Origin: an archaeon | Lineage (GTDB): Archaea; Nanobdellota; Nanobdellia; Woesearchaeales; GW2011-AR15 | Length of the DNA stretch: 64,000 nucleotides | Direction of reading: 5' to 3' | NCBI GenBank assembly: GCA_018657065.1 | Contig: JABHXU010000020.1 | Span: 62,001-126,000 of the forward strand | The notes under the pieces: model-generated | The model's database searches: none | What the model was told of the DNA's origin: nothing | What the model saw: only the letters and a program-made list of their open reading frames with translations | Made by a program: the position numbers and the translations under genes | Part shown: positions 51,735-59,061 of the stretch, in pieces | How the letters are laid out: the number at the start of each line of letters is the position of its first letter | How positions within the stretch are numbered: the first letter of the stretch is position 1

Positions 51735-53191
51735 TTGAATATGTTACTGAAAATAATCCTAACTTTGCAAAAGAAAGAGCTCTTACTGCAACTGAAACAA
51801 TTGATCTTGCAAAAAATTATGGCCTTGCTATATATGCTCCTCATCCATCATTTACATTTACAGGTGCTGTCGCTAAATTAGAAAACGCAGTAGGTCTTCC
51901 AGAAAATGCAAGCAATCTAGAAAAAGAGCGTACTAGAATAGCCCAACTAGTTCAAAATCGAGGAATAGGAATGTCTATTCATAATGCCGCTTATGACGAT
52001 GTTTTAAAAATACTGGATTGGCTTGAAGTAAAAACCAAAATCCCTATTTCTAGATGGGCAGCAGGAGATGATTCTCCTGAAGTTGTTACAAAATTATATG
52101 ATTCATGGGGAAAACTTTCAAATACACCTTTAGACCTATTAAGGGATTCCATGCCAGAATTTCATGGTGGTGGAAATGACGCGCATTTACCTGAAGCTAT
52201 GATTAATTATCTTGAAATTCCAATTCCTAGACCTTTTAATGAATTATCTGTAGAAGAAGTATATGAGATAATAATCCATAATAAAGATGCAAAAATAGTT
52301 AGAACTAATAAAAAAGGTTGGGGTTGGAATGCCATAAAGTATAATATAAAAACCTTAAGCATTGTGTTAAAGGAAAAAAAAATTGAAGATAATGCAGCTA
52401 AATTAATTGAAGAAGAAAAACAAATTATTTTAGAAGCATATGTCATGGCCCATGAAACTGGTTGTCATATTGAAGATATTATGAAAATCAAAGGAATTTT
52501 TCCTGGACAACATATACTAACACTTCTTTCCAAAAGTCAACTAAGAAGAATCCAACAAACAAAAGGAATAGGTGGAATGCATCATTTAAAAAAAGAATTA
52601 GAAAATATTCAACATACTCTTCCATCTAGAAACATAAAAATCATAAGATATTTTAAAAGAATGCGTAAGAAAACAACTGGAAAAAATCTTGACTTATATC
52701 TTCCATTAAACTCTGAAAAAGTAGATATTAAGACTATAAAAACTAATTTAATATTTTTAGAGAGAAATTTAATGTGGATATATCATGCACAAGAAAGTAT
52801 TGAAAAAAGTATTAGTACACTTAGTGAAACTGCATTAAGATTTAAATTCGTTGAAAAAAAAGATAAAAAAGGTCCAGTTAATCCAGAACTTCAAGAAATA
52901 ATTACAGAAATTCTTGACTTTACAAAAATTATTAAGAGGGGACACCAAGAAGAAGGTGGTTATAGAAGAATAATTGAAAATATTCAAAATCTAAGCCGTA
53001 TTTTATCTGATTTAGAAAGAATGAAATCTTTTGAAGAAATAAAAGATGTTCTTAATCAATGGCGTCAATTTGCTAAGAGAAATTATGATGAAGAAGCTCT
53101 ATTAGGATTTAATAGATTCTTTAAAGACGATACAGACAGACTTCTTGAATTATTATCTCAAAAAGAAAAACAAGCCGAGTCAGAAGAATAA
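51731..53191 (+). CDS. PHP-domain phosphoesterase, C-terminal part, fused to a helical domain
   Basis: 486 residues. The start continues the PHP barrel of the preceding frame: YAPHPSFTFTG and GGGNDAHLPEAM are the later metal-binding motifs (PHP enzymes need both halves). From about residue 290 a helical region follows that is paralogous to the protein at 50535-51314 (WIYHAQESIEKSI, EEGGYRRIIEN, VLNQWRQFA). A helix-hairpin-helix-like stretch (LLSKSQLRRIQQTKGIGGM) precedes it. PHP proteins hydrolyse phosphoesters; substrate unknown. It is functional only if joined with the upstream frame. Confidence 0.75.
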   Translation: MIEYVTENNPNFAKERALTATETIDLAKNYGLAIYAPHPSFTFTGAVAKLENAVGLPENASNLEKERTRIAQLVQNRGIGMSIHNAAYDDVLKILDWLEVKTKIPISRWAAGDDSPEVVTKLYDSWGKLSNTPLDLLRDSMPEFHGGGNDAHLPEAMINYLEIPIPRPFNELSVEEVYEIIIHNKDAKIVRTNKKGWGWNAIKYNIKTLSIVLKEKKIEDNAAKLIEEEKQIILEAYVMAHETGCHIEDIMKIKGIFPGQHILTLLSKSQLRRIQQTKGIGGMHHLKKELENIQHTLPSRNIKIIRYFKRMRKKTTGKNLDLYLPLNSEKVDIKTIKTNLIFLERNLMWIYHAQESIEKSISTLSETALRFKFVEKKDKKGPVNPELQEIITEILDFTKIIKRGHQEEGGYRRIIENIQNLSRILSDLERMKSFEEIKDVLNQWRQFAKRNYDEEALLGFNRFFKDDTDRLLELLSQKEKQAESEE

Positions 53192-53491
53192 ATTTTTTTG
53201 CATTTTATAAATCAAAAAACCATTTTATGATTTTTTTCCATATAGAAATAAATTAAAACACATTAACAATTAAAATATTTAATCAGAAATCATAAACTAT
53301 TATAGAAAATTTGCTTAAAATATTTAATCAAAGATACCAATATATAAAAAACTATATTGATTAAAATATTTAATCAAATATCAAATATTATTAATTATTT
53401 TAAACAAAGAATCACTTTTATTATTTTTCAATATTGAAAATAAATAAATAGAGTTTTTGAAATATATATTTAAATAAACATAATTAAAAAT
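53192..53491. other. AT-rich intergenic region with repeats
   Basis: No gene was found here. The stretch is almost pure A+T and contains three copies of TTAAAATATTTAATCA, annotated separately, and one TTTTCCATATAGAA element (about 53234) that recurs near 55522 upstream of a GNAT gene. Confidence 0.6.
53270..53376. repeat. three spaced copies of TTAAAATATTTAATCA
   Basis: Exact 16-bp copies start at 53270, 53315 and 53361, spaced 45 and 46 bp, with different sequence between. The core TTAAAATATTTAA is nearly palindromic. A fourth partial copy (TCAAAATATTTAATC) lies at about 55311. Three copies and unrelated neighbours argue against a CRISPR; regulator or replication-initiator sites are possible. 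Confidence 0.7.
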
Positions 53492-53689
53492 CTATATTTT
53501 AATATCTGTTTTAGAAGCTACAACTCCACCAATCCCTACATTTTCTTTTTCCGATTCATTTATTGTAATAGACACACGTTCAATAGGAATACTCAATGTA
53601 TCTGCAATTGTTTTTGAAACATTAATTATTACTTTTTCTTTGAGCTCATTTGATCTACCTTTAATCATATTAATTGTTACAATTGACAT
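53492..53689 (-). CDS. 4-oxalocrotonate tautomerase-like protein without Pro1
   Basis: 65 residues from the ATG at 53689, preceded by AGGTGACATCT. SIVTINMIKGRSNELKEKVI and the closing NVGIGGVVASKTD match the 4-OT family (KGRS...GIGG..ASK), a small beta-alpha-beta fold that forms oligomers. In tautomerases the residue after the initiator methionine is the catalytic proline; here it is serine. Catalysis by the usual amine is therefore unlikely. A GTG start at 53698 would not restore a proline. Confidence 0.8.
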   Translation of the reverse strand: MSIVTINMIKGRSNELKEKVIINVSKTIADTLSIPIERVSITINESEKENVGIGGVVASKTDIKI

Positions 53690-53783
53690 AGATGTCACCT
53701 AATAAATAGCTGTAATTTAGCATTAAAATACTTTATCTAAAAAAACTACCAATAAACTATACTAATGTAATTCCTTGGCATTA

Positions 53784-53791
53784 TACCGACA
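53784..53791 (-). promoter_or_regulatory. TGTCGG box 1 (TACCGACA on plus strand)
   Basis: Minus-strand TGTCGGTA, one of six related sites between 53784 and 55478. It lies upstream of the tautomerase-like gene. Confidence 0.4.
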
Positions 53792-53836
53792 AAGTATAGT
53801 GAACTACCCTAACTACCCCTACAACAATACTTTTTC

Positions 53837-53878
53837 CTAGTTCAACCTACCCTCCCCATTGTAAATAGGTTAAACTAG
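53837..53878. other. 13-bp inverted repeat with C-rich loop
   Basis: CTAGTTCAACCTA (53837-53849) pairs with TAGGTTAAACTAG (53866-53878) with one mismatch. Transcribed from the minus strand, that mismatch becomes a G-U wobble, so an RNA stem would be continuous, with a G-rich loop containing GGGGAGGG. The strand asymmetry hints at a minus-strand RNA, but one position is weak evidence. Confidence 0.5.
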
Positions 53879-53880
53879 TT

Positions 53881-53888
53881 TGTCGGCA
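53881..53888 (+). promoter_or_regulatory. TGTCGG box 2 (TGTCGGCA)
   Basis: TGTCGGCAAAATAC, which agrees with the site at 54704 in 13 of 14 positions (TGTCGGTAAAATAC there), so the conserved unit is longer than the core. Confidence 0.45.
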
Positions 53889-53907
53889 AAATACTTTACT
53901 AGTCGGA

Positions 53908-53932
53908 ATTATAATGACACAGTCGTTATAAT
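53908..53932. other. palindrome ATTATAAT GAC ACA GTC GTTATAAT
   Basis: A 25-bp inverted repeat with a 3-bp loop. Arms ATTATAATGAC and GTCGTTATAAT pair except for one T/G position. It could be an operator or a short hairpin. Confidence 0.5.
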
Positions 53933-54106
53933 ACCCGAAAAGACTATATTTTTACCTATATGCTTGTTCGAGATTTTACCGAATTTTTCACCAACTTGTT
54001 TTTTTGAATAAAAAATGCAAAAAATAGGAAGTTTTTCAAAGGGTATAAATTAGAATAAATCAAATATTCAAAAAAATCATGCTTAAATTAGTTCTGATTA
54101 AAGATT

Positions 54107-54142
54107 TTAAGCGACTTAAGCTTAATTTAAGCTTGTTTAAGC
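54107..54142. repeat. helically phased TTAAGC iterons
   Basis: TTAAGC starts at 54107, 54116, 54127 and 54137, spacing 9-11 bp, about one helical turn, so all face one side of the DNA. GCTTAA occurs at 54081 and 54120 as well. Such phased arrays usually bind a protein cooperatively, as in replication or partition sites and some promoters. Confidence 0.6.
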
Positions 54143-54178
54143 TCATTATAAAGATCAAATGAATATAATGCTTGTTTG

Positions 54179-54245
54179 TCAAGAACCCTTAGTCAAAAAC
54201 TAATGGAAGGACTTAAATTTTCGATTTTGTAATAAGGGTTCTTGA
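54179..54245. other. perfect 13-bp inverted repeat downstream of the Nudix gene
   Basis: TCAAGAACCCTTA (54179-54191) and TAAGGGTTCTTGA (54233-54245) are exact inverses around a 41-bp loop that itself starts with GTC and contains GGAC for an inner pair. It lies 6 bp past the Nudix stop. No U-run follows in that direction, so it is not a simple terminator. A transposon-like remnant or structured RNA element is possible. Confidence 0.65.
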
Positions 54246-54251
54246 TCATGA

Positions 54252-54668
54252 TCAGAAACAAATTGTTTCCGACATTTTTACATCTTCAAGTAAATCAAGT
54301 TCTATGATCTCTTGTTTTGAAAACCACTTAGCATCTTTTAGTTCCTTATTTATTTGCAAAGCTTCAGGATTTAAAACTTTACATAAATAATAAAAGCTAC
54401 AATGGTCATGATCTCCAACACTATGAATATCAACAAAAATTGGTGTAGGTAATAAATTCTTAGAAATTAGTGGTAATTTAGGATCAAATAAGATTTCAAT
54501 ATCTAAATTAGTTTCTTCTTTTACTTCTCTTGTTAAAGATTGTGTAGGAGATTCGTTTTTTTCAATATGACCTCCAACAGGTAACCATTTATCTAATTTT
54601 GAATGAAAAATCAAAAGAACCTTATCTTTAAAAAATAAATATCCTGTTGATACTAAATCAAGTTTCAT
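54252..54668 (-). CDS. Nudix hydrolase
   Basis: About 138 residues from MKLDLVSTGYLFF at 54668; a longer frame from 54737 begins inside the promoter region. The Nudix box is GHIEKNESPTQSLTREVKEE followed by TNLDI, all catalytic acids present (GX5EX7REVXEE). Such enzymes hydrolyse nucleoside diphosphates linked to another group. The end has an ISKNL...VDIHSVGDHDHCSFYYLC segment. A TGTCGG box lies between its distant TATA-like sequence and the start. Substrate unknown. Confidence 0.85.
   Translation of the reverse strand: MKLDLVSTGYLFFKDKVLLIFHSKLDKWLPVGGHIEKNESPTQSLTREVKEETNLDIEILFDPKLPLISKNLLPTPIFVDIHSVGDHDHCSFYYLCKVLNPEALQINKELKDAKWFSKQEIIELDLLEDVKMSETICF
54268..54274 (-). promoter_or_regulatory. 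partial TGTCGG box within the Nudix 3' end
   Basis: TGTCGGA on the minus strand, inside coding sequence, 6-7 of 8 positions of the core. It may be a chance match. Confidence 0.2.
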
Positions 54669-54703
54669 ATTCAAATTAAAAATAAGGGATAATAAATATT
54701 TGA

Positions 54704-54711
54704 TGTCGGTA
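54704..54711 (+). promoter_or_regulatory. TGTCGG box 3 between divergent Nudix and HTH genes
   Basis: TGTCGGTAAAATAC lies directly upstream of the TATA-like AATATATAAA (54721) of the HTH gene and in the leader of the Nudix gene, so a bound regulator could influence both. Confidence 0.5.
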
Positions 54712-54771
54712 AAATACAAAAATATATAAACAAACAAAGTATTATTAATTTTATTATTAGAGGTGAAAATA

Positions 54772-55257
54772 ATGGCAAAAAGAGCATATCATTTAACAAA
54801 TTCTGAACCCAGTTCAGTAAGTCCTGATTCAAAAGAATTGTCTAATGTAATTATTACTAGAATGGGTTTAACTCCTAGAAAAGCAGGTTCTACAGATAAA
54901 ATGTATAGAGTATTAGTTGAATTATATGAAAAAATGAAGCTTTCTAATAAAGAAAAAAAACCTGAATTAGCAGTTCTTACTGTCGAAGAAATGGGAAATG
55001 TAGCAGGAATTACTAGACAAACTATGTATGATTATATCAAAAGATGGATAGATTATGATTTAATTGTCAAAACTACTTATATTTTCGAAGGTAAAGTTAT
55101 TATTGGTTACAAATTAAATGGAGCAACATTAGAAAACGCATTTGAAAAGGCTGCTGTAAAAGTAAAAAACCATTTGGATTTAACAATAAAATTTGTTAAA
55201 GAACTTCAAAATACACTTAAAAAAGAAAAAATTTCTGAAACTATGAAACAAAAATAG
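54772..55257 (+). CDS. helix-turn-helix DNA-binding protein
   Basis: About 161 residues. ATG at 54772 follows GAGGTG; a GTG at 54763 lies inside that site. MYRVLVELYEKMK and ELAVLTVEEMGNVAGITRQTMYDYIKRWIDYDLI form a winged HTH (recognition helix around TRQTMYDYIKRW). The C-terminal part has a conserved IIGYKLNGATLENAF segment and a basic amphipathic helix. It sits between TGTCGG boxes and is the best candidate to bind them. Target and signal unknown. Confidence 0.75.
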   Translation: MAKRAYHLTNSEPSSVSPDSKELSNVIITRMGLTPRKAGSTDKMYRVLVELYEKMKLSNKEKKPELAVLTVEEMGNVAGITRQTMYDYIKRWIDYDLIVKTTYIFEGKVIIGYKLNGATLENAFEKAAVKVKNHLDLTIKFVKELQNTLKKEKISETMKQK

Positions 55258-55575
55258 ATTTTTTAATTTATTCTCTTATTTTTTAAATGTTATTAATTTT
55301 TAAGTTTTAATCAAAATATTTAATCTTTTTTTAATAAATTATATAGAATTTTAAATTTAAATATATCAAAAAAACAAAATATAATTTATTTTTGTCGGCA
55401 TTTTATAAAATACAAAAATAAGTTGATAAAATCTCTTTATGAAATAATATATACTTTCAATAAGATATTTTGCCGACATTTTTGATTTTTTAAACCATTT
55501 GAAAGTGAGTTCTATTATTTATTTTCCATATAGAATATAAAAAGTATAATAAATATAATTTTTAACTAAATTAGT
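55258..55575. other. intergenic region with an inverted TGTCGGCA pair
   Basis: No gene is visible in 318 bp of nearly pure A+T. It contains a partial TTAAAATATTTAATC repeat (about 55311), the inverted boxes at 55393 and 55471, and a TTTTCCATATAGAA element just before the promoter of the GNAT gene. Confidence 0.6.
55393..55478. promoter_or_regulatory. inverted TGTCGGCA pair upstream of the GNAT cassette
   Basis: TGTCGGCA (55393-55400) and its exact inverse TGCCGACA (55471-55478) flank 70 bp of AT-rich DNA, about 100 bp before the first acetyltransferase gene. A dimer bound at both could loop the DNA. Confidence 0.5.
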
Positions 55576-56001
55576 ATGGTCGACATAAGTAAAATTGATA
55601 AGCAAAAAATTGAAAAATATGAAGAAGAGATTTGGGAAGATTTTTGGAAAAAAAAAGGATATAATGCACCCTATAAAAGTCAATATTATGAAGTGAGTGA
55701 AAAAAATATTAGACTAGGATATTTTAATGTGATATTTGATTGTGGTGTAGCTCATATTGCTAATATTATTTTAGAGGAAAAAGCCAGAGGAAAAGGTGCT
55801 GGACATAAAATAATACAATTCATAATAGATGAAGCTAAAAATAAAAAATGCCATAAAATTAGATTAGAAACACAAAAAAACATACTTCCTAATGCATATC
55901 ATCTATATACAAAATTTGGATTTAAAGAAGAATTTACTCTAAAAAATGATTATTTAAGAGAAGATTGGGTTATACTTTCGCTGTACTTAGACGAGAAATA
56001 A
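55576..56001 (+). CDS. GNAT-family acetyltransferase
   Basis: 141 residues. EEKARGKGAGHKIIQFII is the acetyl-CoA pyrophosphate loop (R/Q-X-X-G-X-G/A) and LPNAYHLYTKFGFK is the conserved helix and turn near the C-terminus of GNAT enzymes. It transfers an acetyl group to an amine, possibly a small molecule or toxin; no target can be named. It is tandem with a close paralogue. Its start is preceded by a TTTTCCATATAGAA element that recurs at 53234. Confidence 0.85.
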   Translation: MVDISKIDKQKIEKYEEEIWEDFWKKKGYNAPYKSQYYEVSEKNIRLGYFNVIFDCGVAHIANIILEEKARGKGAGHKIIQFIIDEAKNKKCHKIRLETQKNILPNAYHLYTKFGFKEEFTLKNDYLREDWVILSLYLDEK

Positions 56002-56022
56002 AAAATCAAAAGTGAGGATTAA

Positions 56023-56454
56023 ATGTCAATTATAATTAAGAAAACACAAAAACAAGAAATTGAAGATTTTGGAACTAAATTATGGAGAAAACATAATCTA
56101 GAAACCGATAATATTCTAGAAAAAAAAACACAGTATTTTCTAATTTCTACTGATACTGAAAATAATGCAGGTTATTTTTTTATTAAAATTAATGGTGGGG
56201 TTGCTTATTTAGGTGAATTAATAATTAAAAAAGAATACAGAAATAAGAAAATAGGACACAAAGTAATGGAATTTTTAATAAAATATTCAAAGGAACAAAG
56301 ATGTCACAAAATTAGAATAAAAACATGCCCAGAAACAAATCAAGCAGCATATCATTTATACAAAAAATTTAAGTTTATTGATGAAGCTGTTCTTAAAAAT
56401 GATTACAATAATAAAGACTGGATTATTTTATGTATGTATTTAGAGAATAATTAA
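56023..56454 (+). CDS. GNAT-family acetyltransferase, paralogue
   Basis: 143 residues, similar to the previous protein along its whole length (GVAHIANIILEEKARGKGAGHKI there, GVAYLGELIIKKEYRNKKIG here). The CoA loop is weaker (RNKKIGHK), with the second glycine still present. The closing AAYHLYKKFKFIDE matches the family. It has a short AAGTGAGG leader before the ATG, like the next gene. Recent duplication is likely. Confidence 0.82.
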   Translation: MSIIIKKTQKQEIEDFGTKLWRKHNLETDNILEKKTQYFLISTDTENNAGYFFIKINGGVAYLGELIIKKEYRNKKIGHKVMEFLIKYSKEQRCHKIRIKTCPETNQAAYHLYKKFKFIDEAVLKNDYNNKDWIILCMYLENN

Positions 56455-56475
56455 TAATTTAAAAGTGAGAATTAA

Positions 56476-57099
56476 ATGATAGAAAAAGAAATATGGGAAA
56501 AAAGACACAGAGAATCTACTGGAAGATTTCATAGACCTACGGCATTTTCAAGATTTGTTTATTTTAATTTTTTAAAAGATAAAAAAGGTAAATTACTTGA
56601 TTTAGCATGTGGAAAAGGAGCAGATTCAATATTTTTTCATAATAAAGGTTTTTCAGTTACAGGCATAGATTATTCTTCTGAAGCAATTAAACAATTTAAT
56701 GAAACTCAAAAAAGATATGATATCTTTCTTGGAAGTTTTGTTAAAGACATAACAAAAACACTTCCTTTTGAAGATAGAACCTATGATGTTATATACAGTA
56801 GAATTGGAGTTAATTATTTTAATGATAATACTACAAAAGAACTTTTTAAAGAGATTAAAAGAGTTTTAAAAAGTGAGGGGTTGTTCTTATTTCAAGTAAA
56901 ATCCGTTAATGATAAAGATTATGGTACTGGGAAAAAAATTGAAAAAGATATGTTCCAAGATGATGAAGGATATATTAGACATTATTTTAGTAAAGATTAT
57001 GCAGAATCTTTATTAGAGGGATTTAATATCTTAATGATTGAAGAAAGAGCAATTCCTGGTAAATCAACATATTTAGAAGTTGTGGCTGAGAAAAAATAA
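56476..57099 (+). CDS. class I SAM-dependent methyltransferase
   Basis: 207 residues. LLDLACGKGADSIFFHNKG is motif I with the glycine-rich AdoMet loop, GIDYSSEAIKQF the ribose-binding acid, DVIYSRIGVNYF the motif IV region. Reads as a small-molecule methyltransferase of the Methyltransf_25/11 type. It is preceded by AAAAGTGAG, like the GNAT genes, and is probably co-transcribed with them, so modification of one compound by acetylation and methylation is possible. Confidence 0.87.
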   Translation: MIEKEIWEKRHRESTGRFHRPTAFSRFVYFNFLKDKKGKLLDLACGKGADSIFFHNKGFSVTGIDYSSEAIKQFNETQKRYDIFLGSFVKDITKTLPFEDRTYDVIYSRIGVNYFNDNTTKELFKEIKRVLKSEGLFLFQVKSVNDKDYGTGKKIEKDMFQDDEGYIRHYFSKDYAESLLEGFNILMIEERAIPGKSTYLEVVAEKK

Positions 57100-57175
57100 T
57101 GATTAAAAAAATAAAAAAATTAATTTTTAGTGCACTTGAAGGTCTCTTAAAAATTGAAAAAAAGAATATATAATT

Positions 57176-58027
57176 CTAAGAATTTATTATTTTATAAAAC
57201 GCATCGAAAATCGGTTGTTCTGTTGAAAATAAAAAGAATTTTCCTCCAAGTGAAAGTGTTTCCTCTTCAATTTTCATAATATGATTATACAATTCTTCCC
57301 TATATTCTTGTCTTTTTCTTTCACTAATATAAGTTTCAAGTTTTTTGCCTGTTTCTGCATCCTCCAAAACTAATGAACCATATACATTAAAATTGGTTTC
57401 AGATTTATCTAAAACTTGAATAACTCTAAGTTCGTGATTTTTAAATAAATATAATGTATTTTTAATTTGTTCAATATCAAATAAAAAGTCAGATATAATA
57501 ACAACTAATGACTTAGATTTTATAGATTTTTTATATTTTTTTAATTCTTTATGAAAGTCAATAACACCTTTACACTTTACTTTATTTAACTTGTTTAACA
57601 TGCTTAAAACTTTATTTGAACTTCTTCCTGCACGAATAGAATCAATTTCATTTGAAACCATTGAAAGATTAAATCTTTCATTATTTCTTAAACTTAAATA
57701 ACCAAAACCTAGAGCAAGCATAGCTGCATACTCAAATTTCTTTGTTTTTGTCCCATAATCCATACTTTTACTTGTATCTAATAAAACATGTGAAGTAAGA
57801 TTTCGTTCTTCTTCATATCTTTTAATAAAGAATTCATCGCTTCGAGCATATATCTTCCAATCAATTGCTCTATAATCATCTCCAGCAACATATGGTCTAA
57901 AATCATTAACAATTAATCCTTGACCGACATTTGAACTTTTTCTTCCACCGTGGAAACTACTTGTAACTTTTTTAGAGATAATTATCTGAAACCTCTTTAA
58001 CTGTGAAAGAAAAGATGTGTCTATCAT
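57176..58027 (-). CDS. DUF58-domain protein
   Basis: 283 residues. The first half holds the DUF58 signature: DFRPYVAGDDYRAIDWKIYARSDE. The second half resembles a von Willebrand A fold (HVLLDTSKSMDYG with DXSXS, and VVIISDFLFD), the metal-ion-dependent adhesion motif. It is translated with moxR just upstream (2-nt gap). MoxR/DUF58 pairs act as chaperone-like modules, often for membrane or metal-requiring complexes. The third VWA/transglutaminase partner is absent. Confidence 0.87.
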   Translation of the reverse strand: MIDTSFLSQLKRFQIIISKKVTSSFHGGRKSSNVGQGLIVNDFRPYVAGDDYRAIDWKIYARSDEFFIKRYEEERNLTSHVLLDTSKSMDYGTKTKKFEYAAMLALGFGYLSLRNNERFNLSMVSNEIDSIRAGRSSNKVLSMLNKLNKVKCKGVIDFHKELKKYKKSIKSKSLVVIISDFLFDIEQIKNTLYLFKNHELRVIQVLDKSETNFNVYGSLVLEDAETGKKLETYISERKRQEYREELYNHIMKIEEETLSLGGKFFLFSTEQPIFDAFYKIINS

Positions 58028-58029
58028 GG

Positions 58030-58962
58030 TTATATTTTTTTAAGAAGCTCCATTATAACGTCATCAGTAGTCATTCCTCGTCTCTCTGCTTCAAAATTCA
58101 TAATAATTCTATGTCTTAAAACTGGAAGCGCCATTTCTTCAATGTCTTTTTTACTAACAAAATTTCTTCCATCAAGTAATGCATTTGCTTTACTAGCCAT
58201 AACTAAACCCATAGATGCTCTAGGTGAGGCACCATATTCAATCATTGCTTTTTCAGATCTTGTTAAATTAACTAATTTTAGGACTTTTCTTTTTAGATCA
58301 TTAGCTATAGGCACTTGTTTTGTATATGATTGAAATTTTTTTAATACATCAGCACTAAATATTTTTTTTACAGATTGAATAGGTGTTTGTCCAGTAAACC
58401 TATCAATAATCAAATCTTCTTCCTCAAGAGTAGGATAATCAACTTTAATTTTTAGTAAAAACCTATCTGTTTGAGCCTCAGGTAATGGATATGTTCCTTC
58501 TTGATCAATTGGATTTTGAGTAGCTAGTACAAAAAAAGGTCTTTCTAATTCAAAAGTATTTCTACCTAAAGTTACTTGTTTTTCTTGCATTGCTTCAAGC
58601 AAAGCTGATTGAGTTTTTGGAGTTGCTCTATTAATTTCATCTACAAGTACAATATTTGCAAAAATTGGACCTTTATGAAAACTAAAAAAACGTTTCCCCT
58701 TCTCTTCTTCTAAAACATATGTTCCAGTTATATCTGTAGGCATTAAATCTGGCGTACTTTGAATTCTAGAAAATTTTAAATCCATAATCTCTGCCATAGT
58801 TTTAATCATAGTTGTTTTTCCTAAACCTGGATAACTCTCCAAAAGTGCGTTTGTGTCACACAATATAGCAACTAAAATTTGATTAACAACTTTTTCTTGA
58901 CCAACAATAACTTTACTTAATTCTTTTGTGACTGAATGAATCTTATCTTTAACCTCTTTCAT
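58030..58962 (-). CDS. MoxR-family AAA+ ATPase
   Basis: 310 residues. Walker A is SYPGLGKTTMIKTMAE at about 41, Walker B is IVLVDEINRATPKTQSALLEAMQEK, and VLATQNPIDQEGTYPLPEAQTDRF is the sensor 1 and arginine-finger segment of MoxR. A strong GGAGGAG site precedes the start. It is a chaperone-like ATPase acting on its DUF58 neighbour. Confidence 0.93.
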   Translation of the reverse strand: MKEVKDKIHSVTKELSKVIVGQEKVVNQILVAILCDTNALLESYPGLGKTTMIKTMAEIMDLKFSRIQSTPDLMPTDITGTYVLEEEKGKRFFSFHKGPIFANIVLVDEINRATPKTQSALLEAMQEKQVTLGRNTFELERPFFVLATQNPIDQEGTYPLPEAQTDRFLLKIKVDYPTLEEEDLIIDRFTGQTPIQSVKKIFSADVLKKFQSYTKQVPIANDLKRKVLKLVNLTRSEKAMIEYGASPRASMGLVMASKANALLDGRNFVSKKDIEEMALPVLRHRIIMNFEAERRGMTTDDVIMELLKKI

Positions 58963-58975
58963 GATAACTCCTCCG

Positions 58976-59011
58976 TATGAATAATTAATTATAGAAATGG
59001 TATTTAAATTT
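58976..59011 (+). promoter_or_regulatory. promoter-like element, copy 1
   Basis: A 35-bp stretch ending TATTTAAATTT shares most positions with 59579-59612 (TATGRATAA, TAATTATAGAAA, TATTTAAATTT). It lies between moxR and the 59062 gene, upstream of another TATA-like AATATACTTA. Confidence 0.4.
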
Positions 59012-59061
59012 GTTGGAGAAATAGATAGAATAATATACTTATTAAACTAAATCTAATTACT

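Larger units (their letters stand above)
53690..54251. other. gene desert rich in inverted repeats and iterons
   Basis: About 560 bp with no supportable gene, the longest gene-free stretch of the window. It contains two TGTCGG boxes, a hairpin with a C-rich loop (53837-53878), a palindrome (53908-53932), phased TTAAGC repeats (54107-54142) and a 13-bp inverted repeat (54179-54245), all listed separately. The density suggests a regulatory, origin-like or RNA-coding function. Confidence 0.6.

Noticed and set aside
53270-53376. Possible CRISPR array
   Set aside because: Only three copies of a 16-bp near-palindromic AT repeat, no cas genes, and the spacers are AT-rich like the flanks.
57099-57173. 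24-residue frame coupled as TAATG to the methyltransferase
   Set aside because: Too short and lysine-rich, without family or conservation evidence, although the coupling is suggestive.
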